IMG/VR virus record: IMGVR_UViG_3300033064_000945
Span: 1 to 43,301 of that record
Source of the DNA: a virus
DNA length: 43,301 nucleotides
Direction: 5' to 3' (one strand)
The notes under the pieces were generated by a model that was not told the DNA's origin, did no database searches, and saw only the letters and a program-made list of their open reading frames with translations. This document shows, one piece after another, positions 16,866 through 25,184 of the stretch. A program made the position numbers and the translations under genes. How positions within the stretch are numbered: position 1 is the stretch's first letter; every line of letters begins with the position of its first letter.

Positions 16866-17158
16866 GGTCGCGGGTCCTCCTTGTCGGCACTTTCGATGAA
16901 TTGCTGCGCCTCTGTCGGATACCCGAGTATCTCTTGGGCTTTGTCGATTCTTCCGAGAATGAAAAACAGGTGCTTTCGAATGTCAAGGTCAATCATACTG
17001 GGCTTGTTGTCGCGGATCTCCTCGTCGATGCGCTTGCCCGCAGCAATAGCATCGAGCAATGTCTTTGCCCCTTCCATCTGTGGCGCCGTCGCCAACTGGC
17101 GTATCTGTTCGCTGTCGGGCACCAAGGCTTCAATGGCTTTCCGCTTCCGATTACTCAT
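16862..17158 (-). CDS. hypothetical helical protein in the head cluster (98 aa)
   Basis: ATGA overlaps join it to the portal gene upstream and to the lipoprotein fibre downstream. The sequence is charged and helical (IRQLATAPQMEGAKTLLDAI, then KHLFFILGRIDKAQEILG) with no signal or zinc motif. Its place right after the portal suggests a head-assembly or ejection accessory protein. No family recognised. Confidence 0.65.
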   Translation of the reverse strand: MSNRKRKAIEALVPDSEQIRQLATAPQMEGAKTLLDAIAAGKRIDEEIRDNKPSMIDLDIRKHLFFILGRIDKAQEILGYPTEAQQFIESADKEDPRP

Positions 17159-19206
17159 ACGACCACCTGCGTCTGGACCTCTTCAGCCCGCTCGACTTGC
17201 TCTGCTTCGATCTCTACCCTGGCAGCATCCGTCTCAGCCTTGCTCAGTTTCGCGGCACTGTCAGCCTCAACCTTAACGTCGTCGGTGTCGGACTTGCGCC
17301 TGCTGGCTTCCGCGGCCGCCGCCGCCCGCTCGGCCTCAGCCTGGGTCTTGGCGATCTCTGCGACCCCAGCTTCTCTGGCCATGGCCGCTTCCTCTGAGTT
17401 CTGTGCCGTCTGCAGCTCAATGGCCTTCTCTTCCTCGGTCTTCCTGAACTCGTCCGGATCCATGTCGAGGGCTTTGCCGATCGCTTCACCCAGTCGCGGG
17501 ATGCTGTACTCGTCGCTCATGCGCGGATCAGAGAGGATCAACACGAGCCACTGCTGCAGCTTGGTGATGCGCTGCACTCTGTCCTGGAAGCTGGAGAAGC
17601 CCGTGGGGATGATGATGTAGTCGCCCTTGCCCTCAGTGATGGCGGGGTCTTCCATGTTGAAACGGTAGAAGTCAGTCATTATGGGCTCGATGAGCCCCTC
17701 GTCGAAGTTGCGGATGACCCCCGCGATGTACTTTCCAGCCTTCTCTGCCCGCTGGGCGTCTGCAAAGGCGGTCTCTTGACGCGGGTTGGCAATGCCCTGG
17801 CTCAGTTTCGGGATCATCGAGTCGTTGTCTCCAAACCCCTCCAGCATCTTGATCAGGTCGATCACCGCCTTGCCGGCGTCCTTGATAGTTACCTGGTGGA
17901 TGGCATCGGCCGCAGAACCATCGAAGTCCTCGTGGATGATAAGCTTGAGGAAGCCCTCTTGGATGCCCTTGTTGAAGTCCTCGGGGTTCTCGAACGCCCG
18001 CTCACGCATGGCCAGGATCAGGGAACTGGCGAGTTTCGATGTGTTCTCTATGTGGCGCAGGGCTCCGCTCATGGCGTTCTGCTCGGGCTCGACGTTGTCA
18101 GCTACCCCGATGCCGTTGGGGTTGTCGATGCTGTGTTCCCACACTGCCCGGTAAAGGTTTCTCTCCTGCGGGTCTACGCGGGCAAAGCGCACGACCAATT
18201 CGTTCGCCAGTACCACCATGCACTCCACGGTGTCGCCGGCCAACTCTGTATCTGTCGTTCGGAAGTTCATGCTGCTCTGAGCGTTACCGCCTGTGGCGAT
18301 GTACTCCACGTATCTCTGGAAGTTCTCCGCATAGGCGCGAGGCACCTCGAGGAATCCCTCAAGGTAGCGGATACTGCGCGTGGTGTTCTTGATCTCGCGC
18401 AGCCCAGGTGGTTTCGTGGCATTGTCGGCGCCATCTTCCGGGTCTGGTACAGGGATGGCGGGATTGCCGCCCGTCTTCTGCTGTTCGAGCATCGTCCGGA
18501 TATTGGCATCGATGAAGAAGGGCTTGCCCAGCTTGCTGCGTAGCTCGGTAGCGGTGATGAACCTGCGCCGGAAGTACCCGATGCCTTTTCGCGGGTCGTT
18601 GACCTCCATGTCGCGGAAGATGTTCCAGTTGCTCTCGTCCTCCCAGGATGGGGCCAGGGTGGTCTGCGTGTAGGGCTCCCACTGGATCAGGTCCGGGGAC
18701 AGAGTGCTGGTGTCGGTGATGCCGGGGATCTGTACGGGCTGGAATCCTGGGCGCTCTACGCTGATCACCCTACGCACGGCGAATGTCTCGCCGTAGGTGG
18801 CCGCGCTGAGGACGTTCATGGCGAAGGCTCTGTCAGCGTGGCAGTCTCGTAGCTGCTGGCGGTGTAGACGAGTCATGGAGTCAACGTCGCGCTTGGCCCG
18901 CTCGGGGTCAGCCTGCTGGTGCCGGCTGTAGGGCGAGAGTTTCATCATGAAGGGGATCTCGCCACCCTGTAGCATCGTATCGAGAACCAGCGATACGCCT
19001 GAGACGATCTTCTGCTTGGCATACCCGAGGACCGCCCTGGACTTCCACGACTTCTTGGCGTCTCCGTCCCGCCACTCTTGCAGGATGCGATGGAAGGCGT
19101 TGTAGTTCTTCTCCCACTTCGCGTCTGTCGGCTTGCGGTCATCCCGCCATGCCTTGTACCGTGCCAGTGCGAACTCGCCCAGTTGTGAATGTCCCGCCAA
19201 ATCCAT
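17155..19206 (-). CDS. portal protein (683 aa)
   Basis: Long, soluble, mixed alpha/beta protein following a terminator and GGGGAT ribosome site. Portal features include an N-terminal WRDDRKPTDAKWEKNYNAF helix region, a core with KQKIVSGVSLVLDTMLQGG, the acidic middle RDMEVNDPRKGIGYFRRRFI, and a long Ala/Glu-rich C-terminal coiled coil (residues about 560-683) like the barrel of P22/N4-type portals. Twelve copies would form the DNA gate at the capsid vertex and dock the terminase. Size and position ahead of scaffold and capsid agree. Family assignment is by pattern, not search. Confidence 0.85.
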   Translation of the reverse strand: MDLAGHSQLGEFALARYKAWRDDRKPTDAKWEKNYNAFHRILQEWRDGDAKKSWKSRAVLGYAKQKIVSGVSLVLDTMLQGGEIPFMMKLSPYSRHQQADPERAKRDVDSMTRLHRQQLRDCHADRAFAMNVLSAATYGETFAVRRVISVERPGFQPVQIPGITDTSTLSPDLIQWEPYTQTTLAPSWEDESNWNIFRDMEVNDPRKGIGYFRRRFITATELRSKLGKPFFIDANIRTMLEQQKTGGNPAIPVPDPEDGADNATKPPGLREIKNTTRSIRYLEGFLEVPRAYAENFQRYVEYIATGGNAQSSMNFRTTDTELAGDTVECMVVLANELVVRFARVDPQERNLYRAVWEHSIDNPNGIGVADNVEPEQNAMSGALRHIENTSKLASSLILAMRERAFENPEDFNKGIQEGFLKLIIHEDFDGSAADAIHQVTIKDAGKAVIDLIKMLEGFGDNDSMIPKLSQGIANPRQETAFADAQRAEKAGKYIAGVIRNFDEGLIEPIMTDFYRFNMEDPAITEGKGDYIIIPTGFSSFQDRVQRITKLQQWLVLILSDPRMSDEYSIPRLGEAIGKALDMDPDEFRKTEEEKAIELQTAQNSEEAAMAREAGVAEIAKTQAEAERAAAAAEASRRKSDTDDVKVEADSAAKLSKAETDAARVEIEAEQVERAEEVQTQVVV

Positions 19207-19214
19207 ACGTTATC

Positions 19215-19282
19215 CCCAAAAAAGAAACCGCCGCACAGGCAGGGCGAGGAAGCAGCAAACAACCCAACCTTCTGTACGGCGG
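19215..19282 (-). terminator. long-loop intrinsic terminator upstream of the portal gene
   Basis: On the minus strand CCGCCGTACA (19282-19273) pairs with TGTGCGGCGG (19237-19228) in 10 bp, followed at once by TTTCTTTTTT. The loop is about 35 bases and can form a small inner hairpin. It would end transcripts from the 19.3-28.9 kb block, partly or fully, before the portal. Confidence 0.6.
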
Positions 19283-19305
19283 CTCTAATTCAGACGCAGC
19301 TTACC

Positions 19306-19641
19306 CTACGTCTGACTTGTGGCCTTATCGAAACCCTCAGAGAACTCCTCTGATGGGTCCCTTGCAATACTGATGTCTTGAATCTGTAACTCTACCCGCT
19401 CTCGGGTGTCGCTATCGCCTGTGTCCTTGATGCGAACTTCAGTGACCTTGGCCATGGCGTGGATCTCGACCATCTCGCCGCCACCGACCTCTTTGAGGGC
19501 AGCGATCTTCTTGATGGTGTCGTTGTCGAAGCTGAGGCTGGTGCCATAGGGATAGGTCTCGCCGCTATCAATGGAGGGCATCGCCATTGCTTTCATGTCC
19601 TTCTTGGACTTCTTCGGGAGCTTCAGGCTGATCATTGTCAT
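19306..19641 (-). CDS. small virion-type protein, possibly capsid-staple-like (111 aa)
   Basis: The start is coupled to the upstream gene (ATGA). The pattern YPYGTSLSFDNDTIKKIAAL, then EVGGGEMVEIHAMAKVTEV and ERVELQIQDISI matches a small phage family in which a YPYGl-x-D segment leads to two strands and a final velQIxx motif. Members of this group are sometimes annotated as capsid staple proteins and lie next to portal genes. The assignment is from memory of the pattern and is tentative; coding is secure. Confidence 0.7.
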   Translation of the reverse strand: MTMISLKLPKKSKKDMKAMAMPSIDSGETYPYGTSLSFDNDTIKKIAALKEVGGGEMVEIHAMAKVTEVRIKDTGDSDTRERVELQIQDISIARDPSEEFSEGFDKATSQT

Positions 19642-20372
19642 GTGCGTGGCCTCCGGTGGGGGTGTTGTTCAAAGCCGCCGACTGCGGCGGTAGCGGCGTG
19701 GAGGGCAGGCGGGAAGACTTCCCCGCCGTGGACACTGAGTGCCTGTAGGTCCTGGTGCAGCGGCTCGTTGGCCTGGACTTTCAAGCGCCCCATGTTGACA
19801 TACCCCCGAATGGTAAAGATGGCCTGCTCGTCTTCCTGCCAGATTGCCTCGACGAGATACGGATTAGGTTTGATCTGATCAGACCGGATAATCTTGAGGC
19901 GATAGACCCGCACGGTCTCGGCGTCCTGGTGATAGTACATCGTGTCTGCATAGTACAAAGTCCAACACTGCATCAGCCATGCGGCCAACCCATAGTGGAC
20001 GATCCCGCCTACAGTCGTAATGCCATCATTCGTAACGGTTTCATTGCCATCTCGTAGTACGTGTTCAATGCTGATGAACCTTAGCGTTTCGAACTCGTAG
20101 ACTATGTTGGTTGAAATGTCAAGGCCCAAAAGAACGGCATGGCCCTGGAGTTGAATCTTGCTCTGGCCATCCGGCTTGGGGAAGCAGATGCCGCCCTTCA
20201 TCTGAAAGCGGGAGACATAGGGCTTGCCTGCGTCGTCGAATGTCAGGGTGCTGGTGCGGTCCTCCTTGTTGTAGATCGCTGCGGTGGGGCGCATGATGGC
20301 CGGCAGCTTGGGGATCTGCGGGGGATCGTCCCACTCTGGTTTGTCTACGCCTCTGAGGTAGCGTTCGGTCAT
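19638..20372 (-). CDS. hypothetical phage protein (244 aa)
   Basis: ATGA overlaps link it to the genes on both sides. Apparent two-part layout: an N-terminal 50 residues rich in Pro/Asp (PEWDDPPQIPKLP), then a beta-rich body with several aromatic residues (LLGLDISTNIVYEFETLRFI, YYADTMYYHQDAETVRVYRL). No signal, zinc or nucleotide-binding motif. It may be a virion or tail-associated protein because it lies between terminase-side genes and the staple-like protein. Function unknown. Confidence 0.65.
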   Translation of the reverse strand: MTERYLRGVDKPEWDDPPQIPKLPAIMRPTAAIYNKEDRTSTLTFDDAGKPYVSRFQMKGGICFPKPDGQSKIQLQGHAVLLGLDISTNIVYEFETLRFISIEHVLRDGNETVTNDGITTVGGIVHYGLAAWLMQCWTLYYADTMYYHQDAETVRVYRLKIIRSDQIKPNPYLVEAIWQEDEQAIFTIRGYVNMGRLKVQANEPLHQDLQALSVHGGEVFPPALHAATAAVGGFEQHPHRRPRT

Positions 20373-20677
20373 CCCGACTTCCCTCCAGTCTGATTGATGC
20401 GGGCAAACTCGTCCCGCACGCGACGGGCAGAGAGTGCTTTGGCCCGCGCTTTGCTGGCGGCGTCCCTGAACTCATTCGTGGCATCATCTGCGCGATGCCA
20501 GCGCAATGACACACTTTCCTCATCGTGCTCAATCTCTACCAGATGAACTAGCCCGCAATCGCAACACACGAATGCAGTTTCCATGACCTCGGCCTTGGAT
20601 ATCGGGTAGATACTCTTGTGCCCGTCCATCATGTGAACGCCTTCGCCCATGCCTGCGTCCATCTTCGTCTCGCTCAT
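20369..20677 (-). CDS. hypothetical small protein with CxxC (102 aa)
   Basis: ATGA-coupled to both neighbours. Residues 34-44 hold ETAFVCCDCGLVHLVEIE, a single zinc-knuckle-like CCxC, followed by a basic helical C-terminus (ASKARAKALSARRVRDEFAR). One knuckle alone may not bind zinc unless the protein dimerises. No family recognised. Confidence 0.6.
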   Translation of the reverse strand: MSETKMDAGMGEGVHMMDGHKSIYPISKAEVMETAFVCCDCGLVHLVEIEHDEESVSLRWHRADDATNEFRDAASKARAKALSARRVRDEFARINQTGGKSG

Positions 20678-20895
20678 ATCCTGTTCCCTTCTGGCTTGGG
20701 CCTACCCACTGGCTTCCTCCGGTCATGCCCGCACCACGGGCAGAACGTGATCGGGATGCCTATTCCGCCAGCGCAGGGTTGTCCCGCGCCATCGTTCCAG
20801 ATCAACTCGCTGACGCCTTCAGAATCCGTCCCTGTCTTCCTGGCCCTCGCCCAGTCGTCACAGCAGGGTGGGTCTGCCTTTGGTGTGTCACACAT
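20674..20895 (-). CDS. small zinc-ribbon-like protein (73 aa)
   Basis: Start ATG 20895 follows GGAGGGCGATCAGA. Contains CC at residues 11-12 and FCPWCGHDRRKPVG near the end, typical of the short phage zinc-ribbon proteins that end in CPxCG. Overlaps the upstream gene by 8 bases (ATGTGTGA). Confidence 0.65.
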   Translation of the reverse strand: MCDTPKADPPCCDDWARARKTGTDSEGVSELIWNDGAGQPCAGGIGIPITFCPWCGHDRRKPVGRPKPEGNRI

Positions 20896-21088
20896 TCTGA
20901 TCGCCCTCCTCGAATGGTTCCTGTGCCGGTGGGATCGGTTTCTCCCTGCGCCACTTGTGCGGGGTGCCGTCGCTCGGCTCGTCGAATGCCGACACAGCCT
21001 TGAAGCTCGCGAAGACCTTCTTGAGGTCGTCCAGCGTGACGTTACCCCTGGGTGCGCTGCCCTCTGGCATTACGCATATACAAATCAT
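20888..21088 (-). CDS. hypothetical protein (66 aa)
   Basis: Start ATG at 21088 overlaps the upstream stop (ATGA), so a longer GTG start at 21130 is less likely. Sequence starts MICICVMPEGSAPRG and ends acidic (QEPFEEGDQNV). No recognised motif. Confidence 0.5.
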   Translation of the reverse strand: MICICVMPEGSAPRGNVTLDDLKKVFASFKAVSAFDEPSDGTPHKWRREKPIPPAQEPFEEGDQNV

Positions 21089-21294
21089 TCTGGGTCCTCT
21101 CCAATGTACGGGTGGGCCAGTTGAAACCACACCTCATCCGATCGACACATCATCCGTCCGTCGTCAGGTCCGCGCAAACAGAAGTCCTCGATGTCCACAG
21201 GCTCCATGCAGCCGAAGTGGCCTGACACCCCGACAGGAGTGTTGTCTGGGATGTTCGCAATCAATCGCTTGAGATCTCTGACGGTCGTCGGCAT
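21085..21294 (-). CDS. hypothetical TVRDL-type small phage protein (69 aa)
   Basis: Opens MPTTVRDLKRLIANIPDNTP, the common pattern of small phage proteins (xTVxELxxxLxxxPxDxxV) followed by one strand and a hydrophobic tail. Overlaps the upstream gene by 34 bases. Function unknown. Confidence 0.6.
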   Translation of the reverse strand: MPTTVRDLKRLIANIPDNTPVGVSGHFGCMEPVDIEDFCLRGPDDGRMMCRSDEVWFQLAHPYIGEDPE

Positions 21295-21524
21295 AGCAGT
21301 CCTCCATGGCCAAACCGCTGCTCCCTCAGTTTCGTCATAATGCTCGGCTTGAATCGTAGCAATTTGCCGATAGCCAAGGGTATGTCCTGCCGTGTTCGCT
21401 TCACGGCATCAGGGAAATCCACGTCTGGATCTTGATCCCATCGCGTGAGCGTGTATATGCTACACATGACCCCCCGCGTCACCTCCGCCATCGGGACGAC
21501 CTTGCCTTTATGGTACACCCTCAT
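21261..21524 (-). CDS. hypothetical protein (87 aa)
   Basis: ATG 21524 lies one base after the HNH gene stop; a TTG three codons earlier is also in frame. Basic, soluble sequence (YHKGKVVPMAEVTRGVMCSI, later IPLAIGKLLRFKPSIMTKLR). No family recognised. Its long overlap with the next gene lowers confidence in one of the two starts. Confidence 0.5.
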   Translation of the reverse strand: MRVYHKGKVVPMAEVTRGVMCSIYTLTRWDQDPDVDFPDAVKRTRQDIPLAIGKLLRFKPSIMTKLREQRFGHGGLLCRRPSEISSD

Positions 21525-21525
21525 G

Positions 21526-21906
21526 TCACTCAACCCCGATGTACGGTGGCGCCCCAGTGTTCACCAGCCCGTCCTGGTCCATCCTCCGCAGGATCTGCAG
21601 GACCCTGGCCGCGGTGGCCGGGGAGACCGTGTTCCAGTGCTTCCAGTTCTTGGCGTGGCCCCATACGAAATGGCAGTGCCGGCAGAGTGTGATGAAGTTG
21701 GCCGGGGTCGTCGCCTGATCCGGTGCGACGTGGACGGGCACCTTGTGATGCACATCGTTCTTCTTGCCCGTCACGGGGTCACGTTCGCACTCACAGGCTG
21801 CACACGCTGGGTGCTCCCGGCGGTGGAGGTTCTTGGCCTTGGTGACTTGGTACTCGGTGTACGGGTGGCGCAGCACCCCGAGGAATCTGCTCAGTCTGTA
21901 GTTCAT
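21526..21906 (-). CDS. HNH endonuclease (126 aa)
   Basis: Residues 34-90 contain CAACECERD, then DVHHKVPVHV, ANFITLCRHCHFVWGH. This is an HNH core (first His pair, Asn, second H) held by two CxxC pairs, as in McrA-like phage HNH nucleases. Length is typical of free-standing ones. ATGA joins it to the upstream gene. Could be a homing endonuclease, or an HNH that assists terminase cleavage; such HNHs often lie near terminase genes, as here. Confidence 0.8.
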   Translation of the reverse strand: MNYRLSRFLGVLRHPYTEYQVTKAKNLHRREHPACAACECERDPVTGKKNDVHHKVPVHVAPDQATTPANFITLCRHCHFVWGHAKNWKHWNTVSPATAARVLQILRRMDQDGLVNTGAPPYIGVE

Positions 21907-22220
21907 GCTGGCTCCTTCTTGTTCGGTTTCATGGGAATGCCCTGCTCATGCAGCAGGACTGATCGGTGCCCGTTTACTCGTGCAAACTTCTGGATCTGCA
22001 TCCACAGCGCGTCGATGTTGCCCTTGCACGCCGCACCCCAGCCGGCCAGCAGCATGTCGAGGCCCAACTGCTTCTGAGTGTACCATGTCGTGCCGTGCTC
22101 ACCCGGCGTCCACTCGACGACGGCCAGGAAGGATAAGCCGTGCTGCTGGGCGTCCTGTCCCAGTTCCAGCAGCTTCGGGCCGATGTGCTTGTCGTAGTAT
22201 TTCTCTGCTTTGGTCTTCAT
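21903..22220 (-). CDS. hypothetical phage protein (105 aa)
   Basis: ATGA-coupled to both neighbours. Helix-strand sequence beginning KYYDKHIGPKLLELGQDAQQ and continuing LSFLAVVEWTPGEHGTTW, a pattern I have seen in small uncharacterised phage proteins. Ends with a Lys-rich tail. No catalytic motif. Confidence 0.6.
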   Translation of the reverse strand: MKTKAEKYYDKHIGPKLLELGQDAQQHGLSFLAVVEWTPGEHGTTWYTQKQLGLDMLLAGWGAACKGNIDALWMQIQKFARVNGHRSVLLHEQGIPMKPNKKEPA

Positions 22221-22546
22221 GCCGTCACCCCTCTCTTGATCATCCGCCTGTGTGACCCTTCACCCAGCGTCTCCCAGCCATGCCCGATGGTCGTCCCGAT
22301 CTCATGCGTCTGGATGCCTGCCCTGTGCATGGCGTGTACCCGCTCGATTGCCTCCATCCTCGCCCTGTACGATGAGTCATCGATTCTCCCCAGTGCCAGA
22401 TCATGCTCAAGGATGCGCTGACAGGTCGTCGGCCCCGTCCCTCCAATCCGTAGACAGAGTCTCGCAGCGTGGGCATCCGGTGAGTTGCCCTGCGCTATCG
22501 TCCTGGCGTAACAGATCCACGTCGACTTCAGGCTGAGTCCTGGCAT
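22217..22546 (-). CDS. hypothetical protein, possibly helix-turn-helix (109 aa)
   Basis: Start ATG 22546 follows AAGGAGACCAG. The C-terminal 40 residues (VHAMHRAGIQTHEIGTTIGH) have the spacing of a resolvase-like helix-turn-helix (xxxxGxxxxEIxxxxG). The N-terminal part has paired Cys residues. DNA binding is a guess. Confidence 0.55.
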   Translation of the reverse strand: MPGLSLKSTWICYARTIAQGNSPDAHAARLCLRIGGTGPTTCQRILEHDLALGRIDDSSYRARMEAIERVHAMHRAGIQTHEIGTTIGHGWETLGEGSHRRMIKRGVTA

Positions 22547-22558
22547 CTGGTCTCCTTG

Positions 22559-23332
22559 TTACTCCCACACCTTTCTGCCCATCTGTATCCGCCCGCATAC
22601 CCCGCACTTGCGAACGTCAGACTTCCCCATGATGAAGTGATGTTGCCACACATGCCCGATCACCGCGCATATCACCCCGTCCTCTGCCAGCTCGCGGATG
22701 GCGTTGGTCGTGTGCGCCGGGAACACGCCCGGATAGCAGTCGGCCAACTCAACCCAGAACTGGCGACTGGCCTCGTCCATCGTCAACCCCTCGGCTATCG
22801 TGACCGCTCCGTTTGTGACGCTGATGGTCACGGGTCCGATTTCGATGGCAGTCCATACCAATGCGTCCATGAGGGTACAGCCGTTCGTTGCGAACAGAGA
22901 ATAGTTCGTCGTGTAGTACGGCCCCCAATCAATCGCCGAATCGTACTCGCTCGTCACTGCCTCAGTCAGCGCGATCTCAGGTATCGGGATCAGCTTGTCG
23001 ACGATGGTCTGGATGTTGCTGGGGACCGGCCCCAGGGTCAGGACTGTCGCGTTAGTGTTGCCCGACTGTAGCGCCTGGACAGCCCGCCATATCACGTTGT
23101 TCGTGCCGCTCAAGTTCCACGTCTCGGCTCGGGCCACCCCTGCGACGAGCACCGCCGCTATGATCGCCATCAGTCGGCGCCAGCCGTCCTTGGCCATCCG
23201 GTACTTCGATCCGCTCTTGAGTACGGCGACGTCACCCTCGCGCTTCGGCAGCCAGACCATCCGCCTGAGTCTGGTCCTGAGTCCCTGCGTCCGCTTGTAG
23301 GGTGGTTGGTAATCCCATATCTTGGTCTTCAT
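22559..23332 (-). CDS. secreted-type protein with C-terminal zinc ribbon (257 aa)
   Basis: Start ATG 23332 follows GAGGAAGC. A 46-residue very basic leader precedes a clear Sec-like segment (GWRRLMAIIAAVLVAGVARA) with an A-R-A site, so either translation starts at the internal Met before GWRR or the protein has an extended N-region. The middle is Thr/Asn-rich (fibre-like), and the C-terminus has GHVWQHHFIMGKSDVRKCGV with CGVCGRIQ, a one-pair zinc knuckle. The combination looks chimeric. Not in a virion cluster. Function unknown. Confidence 0.65.
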   Translation of the reverse strand: MKTKIWDYQPPYKRTQGLRTRLRRMVWLPKREGDVAVLKSGSKYRMAKDGWRRLMAIIAAVLVAGVARAETWNLSGTNNVIWRAVQALQSGNTNATVLTLGPVPSNIQTIVDKLIPIPEIALTEAVTSEYDSAIDWGPYYTTNYSLFATNGCTLMDALVWTAIEIGPVTISVTNGAVTIAEGLTMDEASRQFWVELADCYPGVFPAHTTNAIRELAEDGVICAVIGHVWQHHFIMGKSDVRKCGVCGRIQMGRKVWE

Positions 23333-23349
23333 GCTTCCTCCCTTTCGAG

Positions 23350-23664
23350 TTACTTCGACACTGTGGCCCATACGCGATACCGACCGTTGGTGAAAGCGAA
23401 TCCGCATGGTGTCCACCCGAACCGCAACACGGCGGCCGCGCAGAGCGCCTGTGCGTCCTCCGCTGTGTCGGCCCACCACACGCGCAATTCCGGTTGCTTT
23501 ACTTCCATCCTGTCATCGGTCACGCGAGCCGACTCGACCATGCCCAGGGGCTCTGCTGCAGCCTCAAGGGCATCCAGTCGATCGCGTATGTTGTTGTCGG
23601 CTACAATCAGGAGGCATACCCATATCCATGCCGACGCGCCAAATACTGTAAGAATCTTGCTCAT
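23350..23664 (-). CDS. small membrane-anchored protein (104 aa)
   Basis: Residues 4-22 are hydrophobic (ILTVFGASAWIWVCLLIVA), followed by a coiled-coil-like NNIRDRLDALEAAAEP and a mixed soluble domain with paired Cys/Trp. One N-terminal anchor, C-terminus probably outside. Could be a lysis or host-takeover membrane factor; no family known. Confidence 0.6.
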   Translation of the reverse strand: MSKILTVFGASAWIWVCLLIVADNNIRDRLDALEAAAEPLGMVESARVTDDRMEVKQPELRVWWADTAEDAQALCAAAVLRFGWTPCGFAFTNGRYRVWATVSK

Positions 23665-23667
23665 CGC

Positions 23668-23904
23668 TCAGTCCTCCACTTCCACCGCTCTCGGGTCCCA
23701 CTCAGGCGGCGGCTCCTGCGGTCTGTGCCGCGGCCCGTGTCCACACCCACCGATCTTCCTGGTCTGATGATCGCACCTGCCGGCACGCCAGCCCTGCATG
23801 TAGGCTGCTGAGTAGTCGTAGTTCTCGGGGACCGGCTGTCTGCCTGCCTTGCCGTGCTTCTTGCCTGCTGCGAATGCCGTGTCTACGTCGGGGATCTTGC
23901 TCAT
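23668..23904 (-). CDS. hypothetical protein (78 aa)
   Basis: Start ATG 23904 is two bases after the upstream stop, with GAGG inside the upstream end. Contains KIPDVDTAFAAGKKHGKAG and YMQGWRAGRCDHQTRK, a Gly-Trp-x-x-Gly pattern common in small phage proteins. No function known. Confidence 0.55.
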   Translation of the reverse strand: MSKIPDVDTAFAAGKKHGKAGRQPVPENYDYSAAYMQGWRAGRCDHQTRKIGGCGHGPRHRPQEPPPEWDPRAVEVED

Positions 23905-23906
23905 GG

Positions 23907-24413
23907 CTACCTCTTTGTCGTGCTCGTTCGCACCAGCACGTACTGTGGGCAGCACGGGCTGGCCAGTGGTCCTGGGCCTCGCAGATCGTCCCTGTATTCA
24001 ATTCCGCAGTGAGGGCATGTGAGGATCAGGAAGACGTGCGTCGAATCGTAGGCTTCCGACAACAGCATCGGCTCGTCCTTGGGCGGGCACGCTGATGCTG
24101 CGAGATCCATGCGGTCCATCCATCGCTTATTCATTGCGAACATGTCCGCAATGACCTCGTCCCAAAATGTGTCGGGCGCTGGTTCGCGTTCGGCTCGCTC
24201 GTCCGGGCTGTCGGCCACAGCTTGCAGTGCTCGGTCTATCTCGCTTGCGGCATTCTCATACGCCAGCGCCTCGCGTCGGCACGCCAGTGATTCCTGTTCG
24301 TTGGCTTCGCGTGCAGCGGCTTCCCGCTTGTTCTCGGCTTCCGACATGCACCAATGATAGATGCCATGGAGCCTGAATCGTAGTGCCTGATTCAATGCTT
24401 CTTGCTTACTCAT
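23907..24413 (-). CDS. coiled-coil protein with C-terminal zinc knuckles (168 aa)
   Basis: Start ATG 24413 follows GGAGGGAG and overlaps the stop of the 48-residue membrane protein (ATGA). Residues 20-100 are helical and charged (SEAENKREAAAREANEQESL), then CPHCGIEYRDDLRGPG and a CCPQY end give four Cys with zinc-ribbon spacing. No family recognised. Confidence 0.6.
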   Translation of the reverse strand: MSKQEALNQALRFRLHGIYHWCMSEAENKREAAAREANEQESLACRREALAYENAASEIDRALQAVADSPDERAEREPAPDTFWDEVIADMFAMNKRWMDRMDLAASACPPKDEPMLLSEAYDSTHVFLILTCPHCGIEYRDDLRGPGPLASPCCPQYVLVRTSTTKR

Positions 24414-24556
24414 CTCTCCCTCCATTTCCTACTCACCATCGCCCAGAATCCCCAGAACACAAACCCAGTCCCCGCCACGCAGCAGTACACGATCAGCAGG
24501 TTCCGGGCAAAGTAGTACGCCATGATGCTCCACCAGATTACGTCGCCTAAGTTCAT
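24410..24556 (-). CDS. 48-residue membrane microprotein
   Basis: Reads MNLGDVIWWSIMAYYFARNL, a hydrophobic LIVYCCVAGTGFVFWGFW segment and a basic VSRKWRER end. Two predicted membrane spans or one long hairpin. Its ATG overlaps a mini-ORF stop upstream and its TGA overlaps the next ATG. Size and basic tail fit a small holin or membrane factor, untested. Confidence 0.6.
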   Translation of the reverse strand: MNLGDVIWWSIMAYYFARNLLIVYCCVAGTGFVFWGFWAMVSRKWRER

Positions 24557-24578
24557 CGCCTTGTTTCCATCGCCGCTC

Positions 24579-24989
24579 CTAGCTCATCCCCAAGAGCGCT
24601 CTCCCGAACTTCCACAGCCTCTCTGCTTCTTCTTTTATGCGGTCGCGCCCTGTCGCCTTGAATGCGTCCGCAGTATCCATCGCCGACACTGCACGCCCCA
24701 ACCGCGCCGCATCGTATTGCAGCGCGATCAGCGCCGCCGCCAAAACGAGGCGGGTTTCGGCCTTCTTCAGCTTTTCTCTGACGTGAATCAGGCCGAGCGG
24801 ATCATCCACGTCTGGAAAGTACAACTCCGCTTTCGTTACCTCGGTGAGCCTGTGCCGACAGAAGTTACAGATATGCCGTGCGGTTTTCATCGGGCTATCC
24901 GTCTCCGCGCTCCCATTGAAACCAGTGACCTTGTCGCTCGTCAGGTTGTCCGCCTCACAGATGTCGCACTTGTAGGATTCGCTTTTCAT
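24579..24989 (-). CDS. zinc-knuckle protein (136 aa)
   Basis: Start follows AAGGAGGTAAGAGA, supplied by the second repeat cassette. N-terminal CDICEADN and HICNFCRH give two CxxC pairs about 33 residues apart, a likely zinc site. The rest is helical (HVREKLKKAETRLVLAAALI). Shape resembles small phage DNA-binding or antirepressor-like factors, but nothing specific is recognised. Confidence 0.6.
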   Translation of the reverse strand: MKSESYKCDICEADNLTSDKVTGFNGSAETDSPMKTARHICNFCRHRLTEVTKAELYFPDVDDPLGLIHVREKLKKAETRLVLAAALIALQYDAARLGRAVSAMDTADAFKATGRDRIKEEAERLWKFGRALLGMS

Positions 24990-25023
24990 TCTCTTACCTC
25001 CTTGTTTCCATGGCTGCGCTCGA

Positions 25024-25179
25024 TCATCCGGCGGGTTGGATAGCCCACATCACCAATGCCGCTCCGCCTGCCCATAACGCGGCCTGAAACAACATCCACG
25101 CCGCCGCTTCCCGTGCCGTCATATTAAGACGATAGCGGATCTTCCGGGTGCCGTTTTGCTTCCATGTCTCTAGTTTCAC
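25024..25179 (-). CDS. 51-residue membrane microprotein, GTG start
   Basis: GTG start at 25179, 5 bases after the terL stop, with AAGGAGG 10 bases upstream. Basic N-terminus (VKLETWKQNGTRKIRYRLNM) then a hydrophobic ALWAGGAALVMWAI segment. Probably a single-pass membrane protein. No ATG alternative gives the full segment. Confidence 0.5.
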   Translation of the reverse strand: MKLETWKQNGTRKIRYRLNMTAREAAAWMLFQAALWAGGAALVMWAIQPAG

Positions 25180-25184
25180 GTCGG